DNA of 64,000 nt from Pyropia haitanensis (lineage: Eukaryota; Rhodophyta; Bangiophyceae; Bangiales; Bangiaceae): NCBI GenBank assembly GCA_008729055.1, contig SDUX01000006.1:1993501-2057500 (forward strand), read 5' to 3'. The translations under genes and the position numbers were made by a program. This document shows positions 10,405-19,857 of this stretch, piece after piece (positions within the stretch are counted from its first letter, which is position 1; every line of letters begins with the position of its first letter). The notes beneath the pieces are model-generated. The model was not told the DNA's origin and did no database searches. It worked only from the letters and a program-made list of their open reading frames with translations.

Positions 10405-12921
10405 TCACGTATTTTCAATCGACACCAAGCTGTTGAGCATCCGCTCTGACGACGCGACGCTAAACTCAAACGCCGCTGCCTTGCGCGAGCTGTGCTCGCA
10501 CTGCGCCGACAGGGCCGTCGACGGCAGCGCGCGTGGTCGGTCAGCGTGGCTACCACCCCCCCAGGCAGCCGCCGCTCCCCCCCCCCCCTTGCCGCCACTG
10601 CCGCCAATGGACACAGACCCGTCGCGGCCACCGCCGCCGCTGCTGGGCCATCGTCTCCGTCGATCGGCACTCAAGTCCCGCCGCTGGCCGACGACGCGCT
10701 TCTCAAACGCGAGCGCGGGGGTGGAGGCGCTGCGGAGGCGCGCGCCCTTGGCTGGCAGCGGCCGCCGGCCGACGCCAGGCTCGCCGCCCGACAGTGCCCG
10801 CGCGCCGTACGACACGGGGTCCCCGCGCTTTGGCCGCTCCCGCCCGCCGTGATTGCCTCCCGCCCAGTCGCCGCCACTACCGCCACCCCCACTCCCACCC
10901 CCACCGCCAGCCGCCCCCGTGAGGCGGCCCGACAGCCGCGCGGCGGCCGTTGGTGACGCGGGCGCCGCATCCACCGCCCGCCGAGTGCTGCTATGCGGGC
11001 GGCCGCGGCGGCTGGGCAGCCCCGCCTGCGGCTCGGGTCCGCCGCCCGCGTCCCACCGCGACGGCGCCTCCTCGGCGGGGCTGTGGCGGCACTGGCTGCG
11101 GGCGGCGACCCCCCCGGCGTCCGCGACGGGGGTGTGTGGCCGGGCCCGCCGGGCGCCACTGCTCTTGGGCGCCCTGTGGAGGTGCCCGTACAGGCGCGAG
11201 CGCGTCGGAGGCGCCTCCTCCGCGCAAGCGCCCGCACTCGCGTCCAGCGCCTCATCTGCAGAGGCGGCGTCTTCGACACCCCACAGCGCTGTGAAAGAAA
11301 GAACGCTCAGCCTCCGCCGCACGGTGACCTCTGCCTCCCCCGGCGTGGCGGGCGGGGAATCGACGACGCCCGCCGACGGGCCGTGGCCGCCGCTGCCCCC
11401 GGCACCGCTGTGCGGCAGCAGCAGGGAGGCGGTGCGGCGGATCAGCGTGGTGGGCCACGGCGTCAGCGGGTCGCCACCATCGGCGGCGATTGCCCCCCCC
11501 ACGGCCAGCGGTGGCTCCCGCCCGTTGGGGGCGGACACCGATTGGCCGCCACCGGCGGCGCCGCGCAGCTCCCCATCGTGTGAAACGTGACGGTGGAGCG
11601 CCTCGTGCACGCCGAGGAGGTGGGCGGGCTTGAGCAGCAGCCGCCGCATCCGCTTGCGGAGGGACCCCAACGACGGCGACGTGACCGGGCCCGCATCGGC
11701 GCCGTCGCCGCCGTGGCTGTCGTATGACGTTTGAAAAGGCGACACCACCGACAGGCGGGTGGACTGCACAAAGGGCACCGGCGACAGCCGCTGGTCGCAC
11801 CGCATCGACACGGGCAAGTCGGCCGCCCCTGACCAAGCGCACTCGCCGTCGTCAACCGGTGCCGCGGCCGCTTCGGCCTCACCGCCGACTGCACCAGTAC
11901 TGGTGTCGTTTCCTTTGCCAGCGGTCATGGAGGAGCCCGCCTCCTCCTCCGCGCCGCCCGTCGACCGGCACGTTGGAGACGACGGGATGGAGGAGGTGGC
12001 TGACCGCAGCACCCGCCCCGTCAATGCCGCGGGCGACAATGAGGCGGACGAAGACACGAGCGACCCCGACGCGGGTGACCACGCCCCATTGCCGCCGCCT
12101 CTCCTCCCACTGTGCCCAACGCCAACGCTCAGACTGCTGCCGCAGTCGCTGCCGCTGTCGCCGCCGCCGCCGCCGCCGCCCCCCCCCCCACTCGTGACAA
12201 GCATATCCCCAATGTTTTCCGAGCTGCCCGCCGACGAAAACAGCGGGACCACGCGCCTGTCGCCGCCCATCGACGGCGGCCGCGCCTCGGACGGGGAAGT
12301 CAGCGCCTTACCACCACCCCCGGCCCCTCGTGCCGACCGCACCGCCCCGCGCAGCTGCCGAGCGACCGACCCGCTGCTGGGGGAGCTGCCGCTGGGGAGG
12401 CTCCGCCGGGCGGATGTCGGCGGCGCGGAAAAGCCGGTGCGGGGTGACGGCGCGTAGTGGTCTTGGCTGGCCATGGACGGCACCCGCACGAGGGGGACGG
12501 GCGGAAAGACGCGGCGCCCAGGAGACAGCCGCGACCGCGATGAAATGGGGAGGGAGAGGGCGTCGCCGGCGGTGGCGCTGCACGCGCCGGTGGTGGGGAG
12601 CGCCGAGTCGACAGCATCTGCGGCGGCCGCCGCAGCGGTGGGCGTGTCTGCCACCGCCTCCGTGGCGGTGACGGCCGCAGCCGCTGCCGCGACGGTAGCG
12701 GGCACGTCTACCACCGCCTCCGCGGCGGTGACGGCCGCCGCCGCTCCCGCGGTGGTGGCCGCCGTCCCTTCCTCCCCCACCACGCCTACCCCCTCGCCAC
12801 TGCCATCACCGACGGGCGGGGTGGAGGCATGAGGCGCCCTCCCCGGCCATGAGGAAGTGCGGGGCGCGTGCCCCGGCCGCGAGGAAGAGGAAGGGGCCTG
12901 CCCCCGCCGTGTCCCGGCCAT
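10405..12921 (-). CDS. Hypothetical disordered Ser/Gly/Ala/Pro-rich protein (838 aa)
   Basis: This is one uninterrupted frame of 838 codons starting at a true ATG (12921). The N-terminus (residues about 1-110) is Ala/Thr/Val-rich. The middle is Ser/Gly/Pro-rich with many SPS and RRSL-like sites and one Gly10 run. A basic stretch, LRKRMRRLLLKPAHLLG, lies near residue 420, and the protein ends in the better-conserved-looking ERMLNSLVSIENT. No membrane segment, signal peptide or known domain is visible. The biased but meaningful composition (Ser, Asp and Glu rather than only Arg/Ala/Pro) and the intact length argue for a real gene. Function is unknown; a phosphorylated scaffold or regulator is possible. 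It resembles in style, but not in sequence, the protein at 25436-28887. Confidence 0.65.
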   Translation of the reverse strand: MAGTRRGQAPSSSSRPGHAPRTSSWPGRAPHASTPPVGDGSGEGVGVVGEEGTAATTAGAAAAVTAAEAVVDVPATVAAAAAAVTATEAVADTPTAAAAAADAVDSALPTTGACSATAGDALSLPISSRSRLSPGRRVFPPVPLVRVPSMASQDHYAPSPRTGFSAPPTSARRSLPSGSSPSSGSVARQLRGAVRSARGAGGGGKALTSPSEARPPSMGGDRRVVPLFSSAGSSENIGDMLVTSGGGGGGGGGGDSGSDCGSSLSVGVGHSGRRGGGNGAWSPASGSLVSSSASLSPAALTGRVLRSATSSIPSSPTCRSTGGAEEEAGSSMTAGKGNDTSTGAVGGEAEAAAAPVDDGECAWSGAADLPVSMRCDQRLSPVPFVQSTRLSVVSPFQTSYDSHGGDGADAGPVTSPSLGSLRKRMRRLLLKPAHLLGVHEALHRHVSHDGELRGAAGGGQSVSAPNGREPPLAVGGAIAADGGDPLTPWPTTLIRRTASLLLPHSGAGGSGGHGPSAGVVDSPPATPGEAEVTVRRRLSVLSFTALWGVEDAASADEALDASAGACAEEAPPTRSRLYGHLHRAPKSSGARRARPHTPVADAGGVAARSQCRHSPAEEAPSRWDAGGGPEPQAGLPSRRGRPHSSTRRAVDAAPASPTAAARLSGRLTGAAGGGGGSGGGGSGGDWAGGNHGGRERPKRGDPVSYGARALSGGEPGVGRRPLPAKGARLRSASTPALAFEKRVVGQRRDLSADRRRRWPSSGGGGRDGSVSIGGSGGKGGGGAAAAWGGGSHADRPRALPSTALSAQCEHSSRKAAAFEFSVASSERMLNSLVSIENT

Positions 12922-14971
12922 CCGCCCCCACCGCCTTCCCGGAGGCTAAGATGCGGGGGAGGGGTGCGATGGGGCAAGGGGCGGGTCAAGAAGGGTCGTC
13001 AACCGGGGATGCGCATGCGTGCGACCTGTGGGGAGAGCGGCGTTCGTCGTGGCGGCGGGCGTCCCTCCCGACCGCCGCAGGCAGCCGTGACAAGGCCCGC
13101 CACGCACCGGGCAGCCACCGGCACCAACGTGCGCACGTCGTCGGCACAGGGGGAAGGGGGGGATGCGCGTCAGGGGGAAGAGGAAGAAGGCGCGAGGTTA
13201 GTCGAACGGGGGGGGGGCGGGGGGGTAGGGGCGACGTCCCCCGTCCACGCATCCACAGGCTGGCAGGTGAGGCGACAGGGAGGGGGGGGGTTGAGGTGGG
13301 AGAAATCTCTTCCAGGCAGGCCGCCCAGCGGTCGGCCCCCCTCCCTCCCAAAGCAGCGTCGCCGCTAGAGGCATAGCCGCGCCGCATTGTGGAGCGGGAG
13401 GATTCAGGGAAAAGCGACCGGAGGCGCCGCGCAGGCGGGCACGGGAAAGAAGGGCCCCCATGGCCTCCGCCGCCATCGTCGGTGACGTTGGGTAGCGGCC
13501 GCCGCAATCGCAGTCGTCGCCAAGCCAGGAAGTGGGGGACGCGCACCAGAACGAGGAACCAAAGGCCAGGTATCGCCAAAACATGCCGCCCCAGGGCGGC
13601 AAACATGGACGGCGGGGGGGGGGGTGAGGAAGACGGACAGCTAGCGAGGGTGGCCAGAACAGTACCCGGACGACGGGGGAGCCCGCCCCCCTCGAGCCCC
13701 TCAAGAGGCACCCGAGCGCGATGAGCAGGCGTGGTCGGCACGTTCACCCGGCCAGGACGCCACACCCCTTTTGGCGATCCTCGCTGCTTTTGCAACTTGA
13801 AAATCTGGGTGTATTATCAGACGTGTACGTCGTGTACGTCCTATGATTGGTCCACGCCAATGACAAGGGCGGCATTTTGAGAAAAACTGGGTTATTCGTC
13901 TGCAGTTTCTTGTTTTGTGTTTGGATGCGGGCCCGGAAGACGTAGCCGTACACATTGAGAAAGAGTGACTACACAAGCACTGTGGAGTTTCATGAGTATT
14001 TGCACATCGCTCGCGAAGCGTACGACACTCCAGGACACGTCCCGCGGCCGCTCCCACCGTCGTAACCGTCGGCCCGCACCAAGACTCGGGTCCGCCGCAG
14101 CGACAGAACCCCCCATTCGTGGTGCTCTGTCAGTCAGCCGCCCCGCCCCCCCACTGCTCGCCCCGCTCGACCCCCACCGGTGAACGGCCCTGCCCGCGGC
14201 GGCGGCCGCCGCCGCCGCGGCTGTACGCTCCCACCTTTGGCATCGCCGTCGGCCGCTCAGAAATTTTGTGCGCCGACGTGCGCGCCGACGCGACGCGCTC
14301 CCGCTCGGCGCCGTCCTTACCTCGCCCTCGCCCCCGCTCGCCCCGCCTCGCCCCCCCTCGCCCACGCGCAGTCCTGCTTGCCCCCCTTCCCCCTCCGCTT
14401 CCCGCGCGCGCGGCAATGCCCGCCGTACGTGGTAGCCGCTGGCTCTGCCGACGCCGCGCGGGGGGGGGGGGCTGCGTGGAGGTGGGGGCGTGGCCCAACC
14501 GTCAACCGTTTGGCGAGGGGGGGGGGGAGGGCGACATGGCGCGCGCTGTGCGTGGGGGAAGGGGGGGAGCGGTGGCGGCAGCGTCGCTTCCCGTCTACTC
14601 CCCACCGTGACGCCTGCGCGTAGCTGGGACTGGGCACGCAGCCACCGGACCTAGACGCGGGACGCGTTCAGGAGTGGTCGGGCGGGAGAACGACAGTCGC
14701 GCGGGAGTGGGCGTGGCAGGTAGTTCGCGTCGGGTCGCTGGGGGTGCCGTTGCCACCCGCCGCGGGCGTGGGCGACGCGTAGACGTTTGCAGGGCAATCG
14801 CCGCACCCCCCCCCCGCCACCCCCCTCTCGCTGTTTCGGCCGTCGTCCCTCGCTCGCCATCCCTGTCGTGGACGCCACCCTACGACCGCCACCGCTGCGG
14901 GGAGGGGTGGGAACTACGGGCGAGGCGGGTGGGGGTGCCCGCCGGAGGGTGCTGGCCCGGCGGTGACGACG
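12922..14971. other. Intergenic region between divergent genes
   Basis: This 2 kb separates the minus-strand gene ending at 12921 and the plus-strand gene starting at 14972, so it should hold both promoters. A lower-GC island at 13790-14000 is the most promoter-like part. The other ORFs are Pro/Arg/Gly-rich and unsupported. Confidence 0.5.
13823..13862. promoter_or_regulatory. CGTGTACGT direct repeat plus inverted CCAAT pair
   Basis: Inside the AT-richer island, CGTGTACGT-like words occur twice in tandem at 13823-13840. They are followed by ATTGG at 13847-13851 and CCAAT at 13858-13862, an inverted CCAAT pair with 6 bases between. CCAAT boxes bind NF-Y. This is a plausible bidirectional promoter element, though only by pattern. 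Confidence 0.4.
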
Positions 14972-17244
14972 ATGGCGTCGCCCCAAGTGTCGCTGCCGCC
15001 GCCGGCGCCGACGGCCAACGGCACCGCGGCCACGTCCAAGGACGGTGGCCCGCCGCCCGGCTCGCCGACCGCCATTGACGCGCTGTCGGCGGGGCTGGCG
15101 TGGGCGGACCCGGACATTTACGGCCGCGGCTACGACGGGCTCTTTGGGGAGCGGGCGGAGCGCAAGACTGCCCGCGCCGCGGCGCGCAAGCTCCAACGCC
15201 AGGCGCGCGCGCGGGCGGCCGCGGCCGACCCGGCGGCGGCGGCGGCCGACGCCGCCGCTACCGCCGCCGCCGCTGCAGCCGCCGCCGCCGCTGCGGCGGC
15301 AGCGGCGGACGGCTCGCCCGGTGCCGTGGTGCCGCCGGTGCGGCTGCCCGCCCGGCGGGAGCACGTGGACCACGACCTGTATGGCCGCGGGGACCCGCGG
15401 CTGTTTGGCGTGGACGCGCACGTGGAGACGGCCGCCGTCGCGGCGGCCGCGCTTGCCGCGGCGCAGGATGCCAAGGCGGCCAACGCGGTGCAGTCCTCCG
15501 CGGCCGCTGTCGCCGCCACCACTACCGCCGCCGCCGCTGGCGGCACGGGTGTGGCCGCAACATCGCCGTTGGCCCTGACTGCGGGGAGTCCCCGCAGCCG
15601 CCTCTTTTTCCGCTCTGCGAGCCCCGCGCTGCTGGGCAAGGCCAAGGCGCGAATCAAGGCCAAGATGTCGGCGCGGCCGCTGCCGCGGGGGGCGGGCAGC
15701 GGCAAGGCGGCGGCCGGCTCGTGGCGCACCGCCGTGTCCGGCGGCGCGGCACGGAGCTCGTCCGACGCGGTGCCCGCGCATGGCCTCGGCCGGATCAACT
15801 CGGCGGTCGCCAACGCGACGGCGCGGTCGCCGACCGCGGCGGGCGTGACGGGCCTCGCAGGGGGCGGCGCCGGCGCGACGACCGCGCCACTGCTCACGCC
15901 GGGCAGCGCCGTGGCGGGACTGGCCGCGCGCTGGGAGCAGGGCGCCGCGGCGCGCGAGGCCGATGACCTGCCGTCGGTGGCGGCTAAGGACACGGGCGCC
16001 GGCGGTGGGGGGGGGGAGGCGCCGGCGCCGCGGCCGCCCGCGGCCGCCGCCCGGGCATGTCTACGGGCGCCGCGGCGGGGTCGGCCACCGGGGGGGGGGT
16101 AGCACACGCCGCGGGCGCTGCCGCGGCGGTCTCGTCGGTAACGTCCTTTTCTCCGGCCGTGACGCCGTCGTCCGTGTCGGCCGCCGAGGGCCGCTCCTAC
16201 GTGCCCCCATTTGTTGACCCGCGGCGGGACGCCAACGCGGCGGCCGCGGCGGTGGCGGCGCGAGAGGCCGAGGAGGAGGCCGCGGCGTCGGCGGCAGCAC
16301 CTGAAAGGGGGGGCGCACCCGCCGCTGCAGTCGCCGGGGGGGCGGCCGTGGCCGCCGTCGCGGGTGTGGCGGGCCTGACCGCGGCCGCCGCGTCACGGTC
16401 GGCCAGAGCGGATGGGACTGACGGGGACGCGACGGCCACCGATGGGGACGGGATGACGCGTGGGGGCGACAGTGACGCTTCTGCAAATTCATCGTCAGCA
16501 TCGTCATCGTCGGACCGGGAGGAGCGCGCGGATGTGGAGGAGGGCAGCGACGCGTCGGCGTCGGTCGACCTGTCGGACACCAGCAGCGCGTCGGTGAGCG
16601 GCAGCAGTGAGGACGAGGCGGCGGCGGCAGCGGCGGCCGATGCCAACGATGGCGTCTCTGCCGACAGCGCCGCGTCGAGCAGCACCAGCAGCGTGGCCAG
16701 CGGGGCAGGGGAGTCGGCCGAGTCGGACGCGTCGGCGAGCATTGCTAGCGGCATTGAGCCTGACGGGGTGCCCGTGGCCGTTGCGGCCGCCTTCCCACCC
16801 ACCGATGATGCGGTGGGCAGCGAGGTAAATAGCTCCCTGACAGACGACTCGTCGTCGTCAGCAGCGGCGGCCGAGTACGAGGACGAGGAGGGGGCGTACG
16901 AGGACGCGGCCGTCGGCGCTGGCGACCCGGAACTTGCGGACGCCGCCGACGCAAGAGCGGTAGCGGACGCCGCCGACGCCGAGGCGAACACGGACGCAGA
17001 CGATTCGTCGGCGGCGGCCGGCAGCAGCGACGTGGAGAGCGATTCGGAGGTGGCCAGCAGCGCCGAGGAGGACGGCGACGCGGCGGATGAGTTGTCGGCG
17101 GCGACCGCATCAGGGAGCGACACCGAGGCCGATAGCGGCGTCCTCACGGCCGTCCTGTCGAGCTCGGACGTGGTGGACAGCGACGAAGAGAGTGAGATCT
17201 CGGAGGGCGCCAGCGCGCAGGCAGATGTAGCGGCACTGCTGTGA
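14972..17244 (+). CDS. YGRG-repeat protein with acidic Ser-rich C-terminus (one frame step in a G run)
   Basis: The protein is about 757 residues if one base is restored in a G run (16006-16015 or 16090-16099). The start is the ATG at 14972; an upstream in-frame GTG is not used. A motif appears twice: DPDIYGRGYDGLFG (about residue 46) and DHDLYGRGDPRLFG (about 133). The consensus is DxD[IL]YGRGxxxLFG, and each copy is followed by a short Ala/Arg-rich helix. Then comes a basic stretch, KAKARIKAKMSAR, and from about residue 450 a long Asp/Glu/Ser/Ala tail (SSSASSSSDREERADVEEG and many SDxE sites) suited to casein kinase 2. It has no signal peptide or clear transmembrane segment. I know no family with the YGRG motif. 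A nuclear or cytoskeletal acidic protein is a guess only. Confidence 0.72.
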
Positions 17245-17887
17245 GCTGGACGCCGGCAAAGGTAGGGAAGGGGTGGGGGGGTGCGTGGATGACGGGCAGT
17301 ATGCGTCGACGCCACGGTGAGCTGTGCGTGTTCCTTCCTTTGGGCTTGGCGGTCCCCACAGTCGGTGACGTGTAGAAGTCATGGACAGGAGGAGCGGAAC
17401 ATGCTGTTCCCTACGGCGGCCGTCGCCTTGGCAATGGCTCGCTACCAGCCAGCCGCCACGGTTGCCATTTTTTCTTCCGTTTTTCTGTTTTGTCTGGTGC
17501 TCGTCCGGAGTCGGTTGTCTGGTGGGAAGGCATTTGCCGTGTCTGCGGTCTGGGTGGATGGGATGGCCTCCTGAACGAGGGCAAGTGCATGCTCCCGTGC
17601 ACTTCGCCTGACTCTCTTCCTGCTGTGGAGAGGTGTGCGCGGTGCACTGGCGCGTAGAGGCCGGCCCGCTAGCACCCTCGACCTGTTCCTAGTAGGCGAG
17701 ATCTATGTACATTTTTTCACGCACACGAGACGACAGCAATCACCACGGCCGTCTCCCCGCACGAGCGTCGCGCGGTTCCTCCTCCCGCTAAAATCCCCGC
17801 CTGGTGCCAGCGAGCACCTTCCCGCCAAACACCCCACCGCCAGTCGGCTGGCGGTGCCGCCCTGCAGTCAAGGCGAGCCCCGGCGCA
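17245..17887. other. Convergent 3' intergenic region
   Basis: This lies between the 3' end of the acidic YGRG protein and the 3' end of the minus-strand Cys-rich protein. The composition is mixed, with T-rich patches near 17460-17510. No supported gene or RNA was seen. Confidence 0.5.
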
Positions 17888-18304
17888 CTACTTGCGCACC
17901 ACCACGATGCGATGGCCCGTCCGGCCGCACCCGCACTTGCGGTCCGCCCGCAGCGGCGACGCGCAGTAGTCCTTGGCCGGGCGGCACACCACGTTGCAGC
18001 GGCTCTCACCGGCCGAGTCGCAAAAGTAGCGTGTGATGGACGGCCCGTCCACGACCGGGCACCACAGCCCCGACGCCTCGTCGGTGGGCAGCACCAACGC
18101 CCGAGGGGGGGTGACCGCCATCGAGCAGTCGCACTCGCGGAGGACGCGGCCGACCGTCGGGCACGCGTCGGCGGGGGTGCCGACGTAGATCGAGTCGTCG
18201 ACGGCGGGCGCCGCCGCCTGGCCCGCAACGGGCGCGGCGACGGCGACGAGCAAGGCGGCCGCCACGGTGACGGCGGCGAGGGTGCGGGTGACCATGGACA
18301 CCAT
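17888..18304 (-). CDS. Small secreted cysteine-rich protein (138 aa)
   Basis: The start is the ATG at 18304; a second in-frame ATG lies 9 bases on. The N-terminus (MVTRTLAAVTVAAALLVAV, ending AAPVAGQA) is a classical signal peptide with likely cleavage after about residue 30. The mature part of about 108 residues contains ten cysteines (ACP, ECDC, WCP, FCD, RCN, VCR, YCA, CGCG), enough for five disulfides. It ends in a basic RIVVVRK tail. It has no known fold signature that I can name. Secreted Cys-rich proteins of this size act as wall proteins, inhibitors or defence peptides; nothing here chooses among these. The upstream 100 bases on its strand are pyrimidine-rich, as in other genes of the window. 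Confidence 0.75.
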   Translation of the reverse strand: MVSMVTRTLAAVTVAAALLVAVAAPVAGQAAAPAVDDSIYVGTPADACPTVGRVLRECDCSMAVTPPRALVLPTDEASGLWCPVVDGPSITRYFCDSAGESRCNVVCRPAKDYCASPLRADRKCGCGRTGHRIVVVRK

Positions 18305-19857
18305 GTTTTCTTGACGAGGGAGAGGGCGGGAGGGGGGAGGGGGGGATAGGGGGGCGGTGAGGGCGGGGAAAGGCGGCACGAAGCGGGTGGGAGCAAGAGA
18401 GGGCGGGGGCCGGTGAGAAGGTGCGAAGGTGAGCTGAAGGGTGTGGGCCGGCGGCGGCGAGAAGACAGAACTTGGGTAGTGGCGATGATAAAGGGCACTC
18501 CGGGGAGCGGCGCCACCGCGGCCCCCATATCTTCCCGTGGGTGGGGAGACCAGGGACGGACAGGCGGGGCGAGTGAGGCCCAGCCGGCGAGGCCGTCGCC
18601 AACCCTCGCAGCGCACAGGGCGCCCTCCCCCGCCGTGCCCCTGCCACACCCAGCACTTCCACCCGCGTGTGCGCCCGCACGGCTCTGCGTGCTTACCGAC
18701 CGCAATGCCCGGGCGCCACCGCCGCAGCCGCCGCCACCGCAAATCAGTGTCTATTGAGGCTGCTCACCGTGGGGGCCGCCGGGTCGCCCATCGGGCCCGC
18801 CGCCGCGGCGGTGCATTCGGGTTGGTGGGGGGGAGGAGGTGCCGCATGCAGCCGCACCGCCGCCGCCACTGCCGCTGCTACCGCCGTGGCGGTCGCCGCC
18901 GTTGCTGTCGCGGCCGCTGCCGCCGCCGCCGTTGCCGCCATTGCTGCTGTCGCCGTCAACTTCGTTGCCGGCGGCACCGCCCCCATCGTGCGTTTGGTAT
19001 GTCGCCCGCGCGTGCGAGGCCTTTGTCGGGCGCCGGCGCGCCGGCGTTCCCCCCGCTCACCGGCGCGCCCACCGCGAAATGGCCACGCTGGCGTCGGTTA
19101 TGGCAGTGCGGGAGCTCGCGGGCATCCACCGGCGGGAGGGAGCTGCCCCTCTCGCCTGCTGGGCGACGCGCCTGCGCACATGGCGGGGCACACGCGCCAC
19201 GGCATTCACGGCAGGGGGGCCCGCGCGGGTACGTCCTCCCTTGCGTTTGTCGTGCACTTGGTACGGGTGATTCACAGGGACCCCATGGACAACGGGGGGC
19301 GTAGGCCCGCCCTTGCGATGCTGGGCCGGGCAGCGCCGCGGCGGCAGACGAAGAACGAGGCTGACGACGCACCGCGCGCTCCGTAGCGGCGTTAGTATCT
19401 CATTCATGTACTTTGGGACAAACTCCTGCAGCAGTTCGGCACACTATCACTCCTGTCTTGAATTATGTCAGATTCTTTGCCAGAGGGGAGTGGCCGAGTC
19501 TTCAGTACTTGTCGTGGAGACAAACGACTTTCGAACGGCTCCACGAGTGACAAGGAATTTCCGTGCGTAGCTGACACGCGCACGAACCATTGGCTCTCCG
19601 CCGCACCCGAAGCCGCGGTGCCTGCACCCACCGCGGTGGCAGTTGGGCCGCCTCCGGCCGCGCGCGTCAAGAGGGCTCGACGCCGCCGCTGCGGCCGGCC
19701 GCTGCCGGCCGTTGCTGCCGGCCGCCACGGCTGCTGCTGACGTCGTCGCGGCCACCGCTCGCGGTGCACGCACCCACCGCCGCCGCGCGGCGCACGGTGC
19801 CGTCGCTTGTCGCCCCGCGCACGGAGTGCGCCGCGCGTCGCGGCTCCTCCGCGCAGG
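18305..19857. other. Intergenic region between divergent genes
   Basis: Its left edge is the pyrimidine-rich leader of the minus-strand Cys-rich gene. The rest has Ala- or Arg-rich open frames on both strands. An AT-richer part at 19380-19580 precedes the spermidine-synthase-like gene and may be its promoter. No supported gene. Confidence 0.45.
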
